From contig OY986973.1 in NCBI GenBank assembly GCA_963920575.1, forward strand, positions 23,709,760-23,773,759: DNA of 64,000 nucleotides, read 5' to 3'. The translations under genes were made by a program, and so were the position numbers. Under the pieces are notes generated by a model, which worked only from the letters and a program-made list of their open reading frames with translations, had not been told where the DNA came from and did not search any database. Origin of the DNA: Narthecium ossifragum (taxonomy: Eukaryota > Streptophyta > Magnoliopsida > Dioscoreales > Nartheciaceae). Of this stretch, positions 38,001-50,433 are shown in pieces (the first letter of the stretch is position 1; every line of letters begins with the position of its first letter).

Positions 38001-41000
38001 TGCAAACATTAAGGCTAGACCTAAGCACAAAGCAAAATCCAGAACAAATAAACCGGCCATGCTGCAATGAGTCTGTTGCAAACAGTAATAATGAAGTTTA
38101 TCAAGACTGCTGCAATGGACCTGAACTCTGAGAAAAACAAACCGCAGAGTGGTTAACTTGATTTCTACAACCAGCTAGTAGCGTGACATCAATCATCTGA
38201 AGGGTATGCATAATTGTCAGCCAAGGCAAACATGAGATGAAAAAGAACTGAGCCACAAATCCAAAGATGCTAGTCAGTGTAAAGTGGTTGCCTGTGAGTG
38301 TACCATAGAACCTAAGCTAAGATTGTTGTTAGGAAGCATGATAATTGATGCAACGAATGAGTGTACCAAAAACTAAGCTAAGATTGTTGTTAGGAAGCAT
38401 GATAATTGATGCAACGAGCATTAAATGAAACAAATGCCAGAAAAATATAATACACATCTTTTGCAATTGATACATACTCCTTATCAAGTAAAATCCACTC
38501 TAATTTTAGAAGACATCTCATTACGGCACCCATCCAGATACGGAATTATACACGAAATTATGAACCCATCTTGATGAGATTAAGATTAGGCTTGGACAGT
38601 GAGCTATTAGGACTAGATTAAATGCCAATCCACAGGCTTCAATGTCAAAATTTCCATGTCAGAGTGCAATATAAACAGGTCGGACAAGTACCTCAATCAT
38701 ATGCTATCAGAGCAAGAACTGGACAGCATAGTAACTAATGAATACACATCACCCAAAACATGAATTATAAAATAACTCTACTGCCAACCGTTGATACCAG
38801 TAAAGCCTACTGATGATCAAAGATCAAAGATCAAAGGAAGTCACAACATAAGTAAAAGAGAAGAGTCTAAGAACAAGTATGCAACTGTATCTTTAAGAAT
38901 GCAGACTAGTTAAAGAAAATGAAGTTTTTATCCACAAGTATGCTAACATTTAATCAGCAGCATTTCAAATTTAACGATAAGAACCAGTCACATACATCCC
39001 ACTTGATTATCTGCTTCACCATCTCAGGTCCACACACAGCTTTGACATCCTCAATACTACCACTATTGTCTATCTTCTGTAAAGCTGTTCGAATAGCCTG
39101 CACATAATATCTCCCTCTGATTAACAATAAGAGACATGAACCATCAGCAGATGTACTGAACAGTCCAGTTTCATCAGTTTACCTCGACACAGCCCTCGAT
39201 TTTTCCATGTGTAATGGCCTTGTTTATCTGCCTTGATGCGTTTGTATGAGTTGATGGGACCGTCAGCTTCTCCTTAATGTGCTCGAGCGTTATCGAACAT
39301 GACGCCGACTCTATTAAATCTGAAACTCTGCATTCAAAAATAGCGAATATAGATTTATCACTACAGATTGTGGACTTAAATTTTGGCATAAGCAAGCATA
39401 TAAGCAAGCAAGTGTTAAGTTAACCTTGATATCAGAGAATCTACGTAAGATATTGAACACATCATATGTAAAGCAGAGTTCAGCTTTTTGATGCTCAACT
39501 CAAGATACAGACATCAGTGCCAATGACTACTTGCAATAAAAAGCTTATCGCCCAAAGATGATCAAGGAGTTGTGCCAGTGGCACGACTATGTGCCAACAC
39601 TTCGCACAAGACCTCGAGCCGACAGCACAAAACTCTTCTGAGCAAATGACAGCACGAGGTATGTGCTGATTTACCGACATGATGACACACTGGTCCGTGC
39701 CAGTATGTGCAAACCCATGCTGCAAGCACTTGGGAATTTCGACATCATTAGTGAACACCAAGGTTTACTATGCCGGTGGCACGTGTCATGCCAATCTCTA
39801 GCTGGCACTAGATGTGCCGACACTAGGCATGGACTTCATCCCGACGGCACAAAGCTCTTCTTAGTTAATGCATATATTGGCTACAGGCATCATGCCGGTA
39901 ATTTACGGGCACAATACTTATCAGTCTGTGCCAGTATGTGTCGACCAGGAAGACAATCACTGGTGAATTTCACAAGTCATTTCCCAATGTCAATAAAGAA
40001 ACTAACTAGATTTACCGGCTACCATTTTGAAGTCTACCAGTACACTCAACAGCACCAGCAAGCATGGATTTCCATACTGGCCGGTACTGTGCGTACCGGC
40101 CGGTATTTACCGTACCGGTGGCTAACCGGTCCGGTTTTCTCCCCCGGATCGGAGTAGGGGGAGATCGGATGTGTACCGGCCGGTACACGCCGGTTTGGAT
40201 GAATACCGACGGGTACAAGCAGGGGACGATGGGTGGAGGAGGAAGGGGGAGGAGAGAATTGGGAAGCAGAGGGGAGGAGAAGAGAGAGGGAAAGGAGAGG
40301 AGGAGAGAAAGGAAGGAGATCCTTACTCGAAGGCAGCGAAGAGATCAAAAATTACATAAACTACCCCTATCAACAGATCTCAAATCCGTTTTTTGTTCCG
40401 AGGGCGCTGCCCCGGACCCCGTCAGCTCTGCGTAGTGCGTCATGATCGGGTCTGGAACGATCAAGCTTCACAAACTCAACAAGGAAGAGGGAGGAGAGAA
40501 AGAGAGGAAAATGTATTAAGCTATTATAAATGTAGAAAAATTAAAAATAATTATAAAACTATTATAAATGTAGGAAAATGTATTAAGCCATTGCTTATTT
40601 TTCATGTATTGAATTATACTACTTTGATAACTTGTCACTCTGCTTCATATAAGAAATGATATTTGACCAATTGGAGATGTTGAATACAAGTGAATATCAA
40701 CTTTAATTGTTAGTTACATTAGTTAGCTTCAATATATTTCAAATCAAATAAGAAACGAGCGAAAAACGCCCTAAAAGAAGCCAAACCAGCCTTTCATGAC
40801 CGGTTTGCCGGCGTACCGGTCCGGTACGCACCGTACCGGCGGGTGACCGGAACGGCGCGTACCACCGAGACGATAATCCATGCCAGCAAGGAAAAATATA
40901 GGCATAATCCTTACCTCTTTTCTATTTCACCATTTACTGAGGGAAATACACTGATCGGTATGTGAAGAGTAGATGGTGGAGAAACAAAATGTCCAGGAGC

Positions 41001-44000
41001 TTTGGACTTGTCCTTGAATGGTATTTTGTTGCTCTCAAGAGTAGGATATTCATCAGCTTTTTGTGTATCAGGTTGTCCACTGTCCTTCAATGAATGGCTA
41101 TCAATCTTTCTCGGCATTTTCAATGGCTTTGCAGATGACCCATCTTTGGCCAAGCCATCAGAGACCTCTCTTTTCCTTTTCTCCAAAACTTTGATTTTAC
41201 TCTCCTTCACATCATGGAAATCAGGAAATGCGAGATGGTCTCTTCTGGGAGTACCAATCTCAGCATTGATCTCATGCTTCCTGACTCGAGAAGAAAAAAA
41301 GCAGTAAGTAATTTTAGACACAAAGTACTTCCATGTACTATGGGAAGACAAAAAACAACATACAAACAGTAGATCAAAATGCGTCGAGGAAGCAGGCCAT
41401 CCCAAGCCCTCTGTACAAAATCTTCTTCTTCAATATCTTCAAAAGCAATCTCCCTAATTGAATTACCTTACTTGTCAGCAACAAACTTTTGTAAAAAAAA
41501 AAAAAAGAACAAAACTGAAGCAATTACCATCCTCAGGAATCATTCCATTCAAAGCTAGTTTGTGAAAATCAGATAGTTACCTAGGCAAGCACTTCCTATG
41601 GTATGATTTCGGACAACGCCTGCAAATGGCAAACTGCAACTCAGGAACCTCTTTGTTTTCTCCTTGTTTGCACTCATAACATTTGTGAACAGGACACGTG
41701 AATGACTCCCCGGCTTCAATCTTTTTTTGATACTCTGATGCTTGCAGCTCTTTTCCACGAAAAAGTATGCCAGCAACACATCTTGGATGGTAGAAATGGC
41801 CACATGTCGCAGACACACATTTAAATACCTACCAAGCAATAGATTGACTAAATAAGTACTCCAGAGTCCAGACAATGAATTTCAGTTTCGTAGACACAGA
41901 CCAAAATGATAAAAGGAGGAAGAAGAATCAAGCTGAAAAAAGGTGTTACCTCCGCACCAGCTGCTTTATCAGACGAACCCAATTTCCCACAAGCAAAACA
42001 TTGGTGTTGTCTATGTTTGCAATTCTTACACAAAAAGTTCTGCATTGCCTGCACAAAACCACAAAGAAGATTGAACAAATCCTCGAAAATTATGAGCAGC
42101 TTACTACAATAGGTAATGCAGATTTCCATTATCATACCTTAACTTGAGCCCTAGTATAGCCTAGGGACATACAATGTGAATCAACACCAGTATCTTTTAT
42201 TGCATGGAAAGACCTCATGCACCTCCCCTCACAACTGCATAGGAAAATAAACCATCTCATCTAAAGAAAGGAAAAATATCCTGAATATCTTCCTAAGTCC
42301 CAAGGTACAAAAGATTGCCATATTGGCAGACATGACTTAATGTACTAAATAACATCAATAAACTGCCAAATATCGAACTACAGAAATACAGAAAAGAATG
42401 AAGGGAATAATGTTGATGAAGAAAATAAGAATGATCAATTCCTACTCTTGCACCTAACCAAATTTGGAACTTGCTGTAGCTAAAACCATTCACAGCAATA
42501 CCACCAATACAGTTGAACACATGGATTGACCAGCACCTTTATCCTACCTGATGGGTTGCTCGCCATTTTCAATAGAGATTAGACCTTAGCTAATAGAATT
42601 ATGCTGCGACAACGCATTTTGCTTTCCCACTCTATAATCTATACAAACAAGAGCCAATCTAGCCCAATAGAATTTGTGAACGAAATAAATTTACCGAACA
42701 TAAGTAACGAATAGCGTTGACCGACACTTCTTCAGAAGTACCTTTCACATATATAAAGTCCTTCCCAACCTTGTTTCCTCTAAATACATGATACGGATAG
42801 ACACAAAAAACATAACCCAGAATTATTTCAAAATGAAGTCAACTTTTTGCGGCTTTGTTCCTTGCTTACATGTAAGAATTGAGTATCCAACAATTTAATG
42901 AAGGCCCTGTGTAAAAACATTTATCTACAGAAATAAATCAAAGAAAGTACCGCACATCATCTCCTCCATTAACAATAACTCATGTCGCCTAACCTTGTAG
43001 CGCTACATTTATATAATCAGGTAAATGGGTACAGAACATAAAGATAAGCACAACTTCCAAGCCACAATAAATTTACGCACTACCAACCCAACCGTGAAGA
43101 ACTATGGAGTTTAATTGAAGAGAAACTTTCATACAAGTACCTGAATTCCCCCCTATTCTGCATTAGGCAATAAGAACAGACCTCATGTGTCTCGGTTCAT
43201 AAAAAGCAGGAAGAACATCATTTAGATCCCACATGCCATGTATCTTTAAACAAAGAAAACATAATCCTGAATAGTCGTAACAAGGATTAGTTCACTACAT
43301 AGCTCAAACATCAAGTATACATTGCTTAATGAACAGTTTTTTTCAAACAGTTCAGTTCTCTTGCCTGAGAATACAAAGACATGAAAAGGAAACATTCATG
43401 AGAATGAAACATGTATACCACCTAGGAAGCTGAGGATAAAAGATGATGATATTGAAAGATACAAAATATGATAAATACTAGAAGAAATATGACCAAAAGG
43501 AGATTATTGCCAAAAAATTAACATCCCAGCATACCATAGGAGTTCACCACCATTATCACAAATGGCACACACTGAATCAAATAAATCTGACTCTTCATCA
43601 GACTCATCTTCATCATCATTGTCCTCATGATTCTCTTCATTCTCATCATCATCAACATCATCATCAACTATAAATGACTGCTTAGCATCCAAATCTTTTC
43701 TGCCATCCTGCCAGAATGACCTTTTAATGCTCAATTGGCAAGCAAGTTTCTACCAAAAACATCAATAACATTCTTTTCTTGCGTGCATGAACTTAAAATA
43801 ATAATAAAAAAACTAATTAAGTAGGCAACAACCAATAAATCAGCACTAACCTCACTATAAGCCGGTCTCCTTCCAAACTTCTCCCCAAGAAAAACATGCA
43901 ACAACTAGTTACATGAAACCAACATGAGAAATCTACTTGAGATGATAAAAATCAAATGTAGCACTTCTTTCAAGAATATGGCTAAAGCTGACCCTAGTCA

Positions 44001-47000
44001 TCAAACTCAAAGAGAAGAGATAAAGTAATTAGGAAATAACAAAAAACAACTTAAAACATTACCCCAAAAAAATAATGCTGACAATAAACTAACTTGACGA
44101 CTAACTAGATAAGAGGTATGTATGATTTAATCGTCTTTCAATATCAAGTTTTTTGCTTTACTAGACACACTTCACTGCACAATCCTGAACCAGTATTAAA
44201 AAAACAACCTTAATAAGTTTGAACCTTTTTAAGAGAAGAAGCAAGTGGTATCTAAACACGATATCATGTTTTACTTCCTAAAATATGGAAGAAAGACATA
44301 ATTCAGCAATCAACTATAGGTCATACTTCACATAAAAAATGAATGAAAATTTCAGAAAAGAAACACAACAACAAATAAGAATAAGTTCTCTGCCCTTGAC
44401 AGCACGAGCCTGATCTCTAAGAAACTTGCCAAAGAATACTAAGAAAATAGCCAGAAGTCCATTTGACAACAGATTTTGTCAGAAAGGTCGCTTTTCTTAG
44501 GGCTTCTAATGCTTCTATTAAGTTTCATCAAAAGCACAATATTTTGAAGCCTCAAGGTTGCTTTTCTTGACCCTTACAAAGCTTCCATTGATCTTCATTT
44601 AAAACTCAAACAATAACATGCCCAACACCCCTTTTTGAAGGTCTACTTCCGAATACATCTTCCACCTAGGACAAAAGATTATACCAGCCCTAACATAGTC
44701 AAGCTGAGCATGAAATAACCAAATTCGCCAGCATGTTTGATCAACTTTTAGGCCATACAAACCTAAAAGCAACCACCTATAGTTCGTGTGAGAATGACTT
44801 CATGAGCTTTATTAGAGTGTACATGTGATGAGCATTATTTATAGCTACCACTGTTTGTATTTCCTCTTCACTTGTTACCACTAAACTACACACACGTGAC
44901 TAAGTCCTTGAAAAGACCTAAATGAAACACCTGGTAAAAGGTTCACATACACTGTTAACGACATTAATCAAAATGCGCATGCTAAAGAAAAGCGCATATT
45001 CGATCAAAACTAGATGTCACCGATAAATTGAAACTCCTTGAAAACACATTAAAACAAAAGCTTAACAACATCAAAATCACATGACCTATTACCATTGATC
45101 TCAACTCCCTCAAGTATGGAATATTTCCCATTTTAAGTCGTCCTTGTTTGTGAAAGCACATAATCAACATTAATAACTAGCTAATTAATTGCCAAGAAAG
45201 TCAAGCCGCTCATTACTCCAATATCTTCCATGTGCTAACAAGGGCAAAGTGCATTATGGATGTGGTAGGAGCGTCTACCGAGCTACCAACCTGTAATCAT
45301 TCATGTATGTCACCTAAGTCGTAAAAAAAACCCAATGGTCCAAGATGAACCGCCCAGACAACTTATGCAGTTAATCATATAATCAATGAAGTTAGCAACT
45401 CTAAAGAGCATATGATTAACAATAATGCTATAACCAAAAAAATCACCAATCCACCATCATTGTCCTGACCTCCATGTTGAAACCATGTAAAGCTAATTAC
45501 CACTATACCTTAATTTATGCTAATCCTACACCTTCCTACAGAATATACAATCGTTTTGGCCTTCCTAATTAGCCCGTAATTGAAATCAATGCAATTATCT
45601 TTTTATTTATACAATTAATCATCTTCATACATGAAGATTATAAATCAAACAACACCAGCCATGCATCCTAGAAACTTCCCTTTAAGTTTTTATCCCCGGC
45701 TCACAGCATCAAAGGGTATAAGGCACATGTTAGCAACATGACATCATTAAACAACTGCTTCAACAGATGAAGCCACGATTTATGAGATAATGTTCATTAA
45801 TCTCCATATTAGCTTGTATAATGGATGCAAGAATAAAAGCAATCAGAATTCAGAGATCCTAGCAATTTGATAATGTCCTCTATTCCATACTTTCCTGGAG
45901 ACATACTAAGAAATATTCAATTAGTTCACTAGCAAAGTTCGCCATGAGAAAAAATGATCTCAGCCATTACAAATGTAATAAAGCAATACGGCTTAGCACG
46001 GACACTTTAACCAGGCCCATTATAAACATCTTTAACAATTTTACTTTAGCATCTTGATATGCACATATTCCACATAATCGCCTCCCTCAAACGCTATCAA
46101 AAGCCTCTACACCTGAACTAAATGTCTACTTATTAACAGACAGACAGCATGAAAAGTGCCGCAATTGCAAAGTTACCTGCCATAAGCCCAGGTATCCTAT
46201 GAAGGATCACAGGAGGATATAAGGACATTCAATTCATGAAACTCGATTAACTGTAGTTCATAAACCTCTTCTTCGCGTCGTAGAAGATTAAATCATCTAA
46301 ATGTTCGATCAATGTTCAAAGTTTAAAGCTGAAAAAGTTGACCTCTCATCATTTCATATCTTGCACTGAGTGCCAGAAATACATATACAAGTGCTATCTC
46401 AAACGGGTAAAATTAGGGTGCTTTTGGAATATCATGTTCAGGTATCGGATAACCTTAAACACAACTAATGAACACTAACGTATATAAATCTCAGCTTGTT
46501 AATGCTTTCACAAATAAGTGGAAGTCACCAACTCTTGCAGACCTGTTGTTTGTCACCAAAGCCTATCTATATCTATCACGAAAGAAATTCTGGATGAAAC
46601 TTACAATACCAATGACTATAACTTTGCTCAGCATTATACATGCCAGTCGGGCCCAGAAACAACAGTTTTGTCTGAAACCCATCACCTACAGAATTACAAT
46701 TGAACCAGCATTTAAGTTACAAATTGGTACAAAAATTAGGTTCAACTAGCCCTTCTCCCCCTCTCCTCAATCACTCGATCTGTTCTCCCTTCTCACGATG
46801 CTGACACTACCCCATATCCTCTCCTCCCTCTGGCAACGCCGACATCCCCCGAACTCTCTTCCCCTCTCATGATGCCGTCTGCTGCCAAGAGACAAATCCA
46901 GTTACCCCTCCTCTTACTTTCTTCAACCAGGTATTTTTCTTTTCACCTCTCTTCAATGCTCATCACACTAGATCATGTTTAAGACCCAAAAAGTTGTCTC

Positions 47001-47790
47001 GACACAAACCTTCATGCCATCAACACAGCCATGCATACCAACACTTGGCACATAGCATGTTGTGGCACTTACGATACTAGAAGAAGGTGGTGGCATAAAA
47101 TTTGACACTAAACCACAACTAGCATTCATACAAGAATAGCATGTAAATACAAGCGAATCAACAATATTAAGATAAAAACAATAGCCGTGTGAAACATTAT
47201 CCACACCTGAGATTTTTCTAAACCTTCTTCCCTCTCCATAAACAGCTTGACAAGGGAAAGATGACCTCTGATGTCATCCCCCGAAGGTCTCACCTCCAAT
47301 GTGCTGCATCATACAGGAGTTGCTACCATATGAAGAGTAAAGATGAATGATATAGGTAAACAGATAGAACATGATGTTACCTGCAAATTTTGTAGAGATA
47401 ATCCCAGAGAATCTTCTCTGATGCTTCCGGTTTCTTTTTCAAGAAATGAAGCATCTGTATTGTTACTAATATTGACCTAATACTATCCTCGTAGCTCTTT
47501 CTTGGCTTCAAAAGCTTAATCCAGAAGTTCTCCTTCGAAAGCACTGAGATTTCAGGCTGCTTACCTTCTAGTCTCAATTTCCATGCAGTAACCTGTTTAT
47601 AGACCTTACGAAGACCACTATCAGCCGTGCCGTGCAGGTATACACGACAATTAGACACCTTCACTTTCTCGGTATCATCAAATTGGATCGGAAGGACTGA
47701 AAATGAGACAGCCGACTCGATCTCGTCAACGAAGGAGTAATTTGTCACTGTTTGGAGGACAGCATCCTCTTCATCATCCGAAGACGCCAT
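29072..47790 (-). CDS. EDM2: EDM2-like PHD-finger chromatin regulator
   Basis: Eighteen coding exons, high to low: 47790-47381, 47303-47207, 43904-43851, 43749-43535, 42234-42138, 42048-41950, 41828-41581, 41453-41364, 41280-40915, 39327-39183, 39097-38996, 37635-37543, 36604-36563, 32795-32685, 31033-30962, 30688-30570, 30478-30412 and 30307-29072; 1220 residues. Order: conserved N-terminus; acidic D/E tract (exon 4); Cys-rich PHD-type fingers (residues about 243-415: CAICDNGGELLCCEG, CKNCKHRQHQCFACG, CPVHKCYEC, CRRCPKSYHRKCLPREI); basic linker; methyltransferase-like fold with DFCCGSNDF (about 689) and GLNPPFG (about 750); basic NLS (KSRKRRRAKQK); a Gly/Tyr/Pro-rich tail ending SSGWLDD. In Arabidopsis EDM2 affects H3K9 methylation and transcript processing of RPP7 and IBM1 and silences transposons. 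A 5'UTR intron spans 47805-48272. Confidence 0.95.
33120..33720. mobile_element. Possible LTR-retrotransposon remnant in EDM2 intron 13
   Basis: ATTATCAGAGCCG near 33260 resembles the primer-binding site for initiator tRNA-Met (consensus TGGTATCAGAGC). It is followed by a TATA-like ACAAAAGGAG with ATGAATGAAGAAAAC and a pyrimidine-rich stretch (33540-33615), as seen in plant LTR leaders. No coding domains are present and LTR ends were not matched. Confidence 0.4.
35551..36075. mobile_element. Non-autonomous TIR element in EDM2 intron 13
   Basis: The left end GTTAATTACATCCTCAAAAG and the reverse complement of the right end GTTAATTACATATCTATCCC begin an imperfect terminal inverted repeat. It extends about 90 bp and includes matched stretches such as TTACAGAAA and ACAAAATTATCCCCC. 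The 525-bp interior has a CT-rich patch and no gene. No clear target duplication was found. Confidence 0.75.
39565..39985. repeat. Diverged tandem pair of about 210-bp units rich in TGCC/GGCA
   Basis: Two units (about 39565-39760 and 39765-39985) align. Each has a GTGGCACG start, a block with GTGCC-AACACT or GTGCC-GACACT, a CGACAGCACAAA or CGACGGCACAAA block, and a final GTGCCAGTATGTG. Shorter relatives occur near 30795-30890 and 31180-31240 in other EDM2 introns. It looks like dispersed transposon-derived sequence. Confidence 0.6.
40058..40890. mobile_element. Non-autonomous TIR element with CCGGTA-rich ends in EDM2 intron 9
   Basis: The left end (40058-40140) and the inverted right end (40798-40890) share GCATGGATT followed by dense CCGGTAC motifs; GTGCGTACCGG occurs in both. 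The GC-rich termini contrast with the AT-rich intron. The middle has a GA-rich patch and an AT-rich region, with no coding domain. Its right end lies only about 25 bp from exon 9 of EDM2 (40915). Confidence 0.7.
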
Positions 47791-48465
47791 TCTTTATCTA
47801 CCACCTAGGAAAGGGGAAAACAACAAATACCAAGATATAGCAACCCATTATATCACATCAGATGAATATAAGAAGAAAGCACGAATCCGAAGACGGCCTT
47901 CACATACCAGTATACCAGTATAGAAAACAGGCAATTCGCATGATAAAACGTCACAACTTTTGCACAAAAAGACCCAACACATAAACATGATAGGGTTCCG
48001 ATTCCACACAATTCTCATGCCAAAAGAAACAAATAGAAGACCACCAATGCTAAAATTGCGGGAAAAAACAAGGAAAAAAATATACAGCAAAAACAAAGCC
48101 AAGAAGATGGAACACCAAATCGTAAACCCTAGTAATTTAGAAACGAAGCCATGTGGATAACGATGAACCCCATAAAACTCCACAGAGAAAAAAACACGGA
48201 ATTCTTGGTCGCATATAAAGGTACTTCGATCAAATTACAGCCCTAAATCTCGCGAGTTGGGGAGAAGCCTACCTGGTTCCGAGACTTTTAGAGAGAGACA
48301 GAGCGCCGAGCTTCTGGAGAAAGAGACCGTCGAAGTTTTAGAGAGAGGGGGTTCGATAGTGGTTATCGATGGCGGAAAGGCCTTTTTTGGGGATGGATTT
48401 CGCTCTACAGGTATAAAAGGGCATGGGGGGCAGCGACATAAAATCGACTTATTACGTTAAAAAAT
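47791..48465 (-). promoter_or_regulatory. EDM2 5'UTR, its intron, and promoter-proximal region
   Basis: A leader exon (about 48273-48400) ends at CCAG/GTAGGC. The intron 47805-48272 ends at TTCCTAG, 14 bases before the ATG at 47790. A GA-rich leader is visible at 48290-48350 on the plus strand. No convincing minus-strand TATA was found. The MULE-like element begins at 48466, very close to the inferred transcription start. Confidence 0.55.
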
Positions 48466-49393
48466 GGGTTATTTGCATGTACCCCCTTGAAAAGGTTTAT
48501 TTTACATATACCCCTAAAAAAACAAAATTTGCATCAGAAACCTTAAAAATCTTGATTATTTGCATATAGCCCCTCGGGTTAATTGGGAATGGAATATTTG
48601 GTGCGCAAGCTAACAGAGGCTAACGGTGGAAGCTGAAATTACTAAAATACCCTTACCCCTACCCCTATATATGCTTCCTTCTCCCTCCTCCGACTCGACG
48701 ATTGTTGGGGCAAGGGCTTCAAATCCTCTGATGACATATCTCCTCATCCTCCGGCGACCTAGCTATCTGCTCATTGGCAGCAAACTTCTCCCAATTTCTC
48801 TCTATTTCTCTTGATTTCTGCCAATTTCCATCCTCTATAGATCGATTTCCTCGTCAATTTAACCATGAAGAAGTCTCCATCTTCTTCCTCCACCTTAGGT
48901 TCGCACAATACACCCTATATGACTTGTCGCTGCCATGAGTCCTGTTCCATCTGGCAATCCAATCACACCAACAACAAAGGTAGAAAGTTTCTGGGTTGTT
49001 CCAGATATAAGGTATTAATCTCATTGTTTGTTTTTACATTTCGAAAGGTTGAAATCCACTCCATCTTTTACCCTAGTCTTATTTTCTCAGAGCATGGATG
49101 ATGCTAGTTGCCATCCAAGCCCATGCAGTAGCTCTAAAAACCCTTGCCCCAACAATCGTCGGGTCGGAGGAGGGAGAAGGAAGCATATATAGGGGTAGGG
49201 GTGAGGGTATTTTAGTAATTTCAGCTTCCACCGTTAGCCTCCGTTAGCTTGCGCACCGAATATTCCATTCCCAATTAACCCGAGGGGCTATATGCAAATA
49301 ATCAAGATTTTCAAGGTTTTTGATGCAAATTTTGTTTTTTTAAGGGGGTATATGTAAAATAAACTTTTTTCAAGGGGTATATGCAAATAACCC
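48466..49393. mobile_element. Mutator-like element with about 250-bp terminal inverted repeats
   Basis: The left arm (48466-48716) and right arm (49141-49393) are near-perfect inverted copies, starting GGGTTATTTGCATGTACCCC and, on the minus strand, GGGTTATTTGCATATACCCC. Flanks TTAAAAAAT (48457-48465) and TAAAAAAAT (49394-49402) match at 8 of 9 bases, like a 9-bp Mutator target duplication. There is no transposase in the 424-bp interior, so it is non-autonomous. It carries a small GRF zinc-finger fragment. Confidence 0.9.
48865..49014 (+). pseudogene. GRF-type zinc finger fragment carried inside the Mutator-like element
   Basis: Starting at ATG 48865, the frame encodes a Ser-rich leader and then CRCHESCSIWQSNHTNNKGR followed by KFLGCSRYK. 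The spacing C-x-C ... N-x-x-GRKF-x-x-C matches the GRF zinc finger. The match ends at a possible donor (AAG/GTATTA). GRF fingers are often found in plant transposon-associated small proteins. Only about 50 residues are present, so it is probably a captured or residual exon rather than a working gene. Confidence 0.6.
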
Positions 49394-49559
49394 TAAAAAA
49401 ATACTAATCATAACATTTGGGGGGTGTTAACAATATTTTACACTTCAAAAGGCACGCCCCTTTGCTGACATCACTCTCCATCCCTTTTACTCCGACGTCA
49501 TTCTCCTCTTCCTCGATCGCGTCGCCGCCGCCGTCGTCGCCCATCACCGTCACTATCAT

Positions 49560-50205
49560 CGGGCCCGTCAGTAGAGAGAAATATAGGAAGTGCTTGGGAA
49601 ACCATACAACAGCTATGGACGGGCAGACGTACGATGGATGCGGGTAGGGGTGAGCATTTGGTTCTCGATTCAGAACCGAAGAATCGAATTTTTTTCAGTT
49701 CAATTTTTAAAGAACCAAACCAAATTGAAATTGTTAAGTTCCAAATTATTTGGAACCGAATCGAAATTGTTCGGTTCCAAATAATTTGGAACCTAACCAA
49801 ACTCTATTACTAACCGAACTGAACTTTTTAAGGAACCGAACTTTAAAAAGTAAACTGTCTTTTCATGTTAGACCATAGGCATAAAAAAGTTCGGTTCTTC
49901 AGTTCTAACCCGAATTTTTTTAAAAAAACCGAACCCGAACCGATACCCAAACTTTTCATACATGTCAAAACCGAACCGAACCGAAGAACCAAAAAAAACA
50001 AACCGAATGAACCGAACTAATTCGATTCGGTTCTTCGGGTTCAGTTCGGTTCTGCTCACCCTAGATTCAGGAGTTCATGCTAGGAGGGGAGGGAGGGAGC
50101 CTGGAGGCGCTGAAGTGCATGGCGTGCGGGTGCTACTGGAACTTCCATCGCAGTGAGGACCCTCGTCGCCCTCTCCTCCTCTACGGCCCCGGTCCCACAG
50201 CCTGA
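49560..50205 (+). pseudogene. Zinc-finger homeodomain (ZF-HD) protein fragment split by a transposon
   Basis: The first half (about 49573-49644) encodes KYRKCLGNHTTAMDGQTYDG then CG. The second half (50071-50205) encodes [20 protein letters not shown] then [13 protein letters not shown] and a stop. Together they rebuild the ZF-HD dimerisation zinc finger, in the consensus order YxxCLxNH, DGCGEF, LxCxxCGCxxNFHR. A 419-bp element sits exactly between the CG of DGCG and EF. No homeodomain was recognised downstream, so it could derive from a mini-zinc-finger (MIF) or truncated ZHD gene. Confidence 0.88.
49645..50063. mobile_element. hAT-like MITE inserted in the ZF-HD fragment
   Basis: The ends are TAGGGGTGAGCA on the left and TAGGGTGAGCAGAACCGAA on the inverted right; the interior is dense in GAACCGAA and its complement. 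The flanking 8-mers GATGCGGG and GATTCAGG agree at 6 of 8 positions, consistent with a decayed 8-bp hAT target duplication. The insertion interrupts the ZF-HD zinc finger. Confidence 0.85.
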
Positions 50206-50433
50206 AACCATAGGAAGAAGCCCTCGGTCATGTTGGCCTTGCTTCAACCGCATCCTCCTAGGATCATGTACCACCATATCCAAGCCACACCGGGATCGGA
50301 TCGGAGCAGGGAGGGGTCGGAGACGCCTCCTCCGCCGGGGTGGGATCGGAGCAAGGAGGGGTCGAAGACACCTCCTCTGCTCGACTCGATGATGCCTACC
50401 CCTATGGTTGGCGAGTTGGCCACCGCCGCTACG

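Noticed and set aside
48412..48419. TATAAAAG on the plus strand near the EDM2 leader
   Set aside because: It points away from EDM2 and no plus-strand gene other than the transposon cargo follows.
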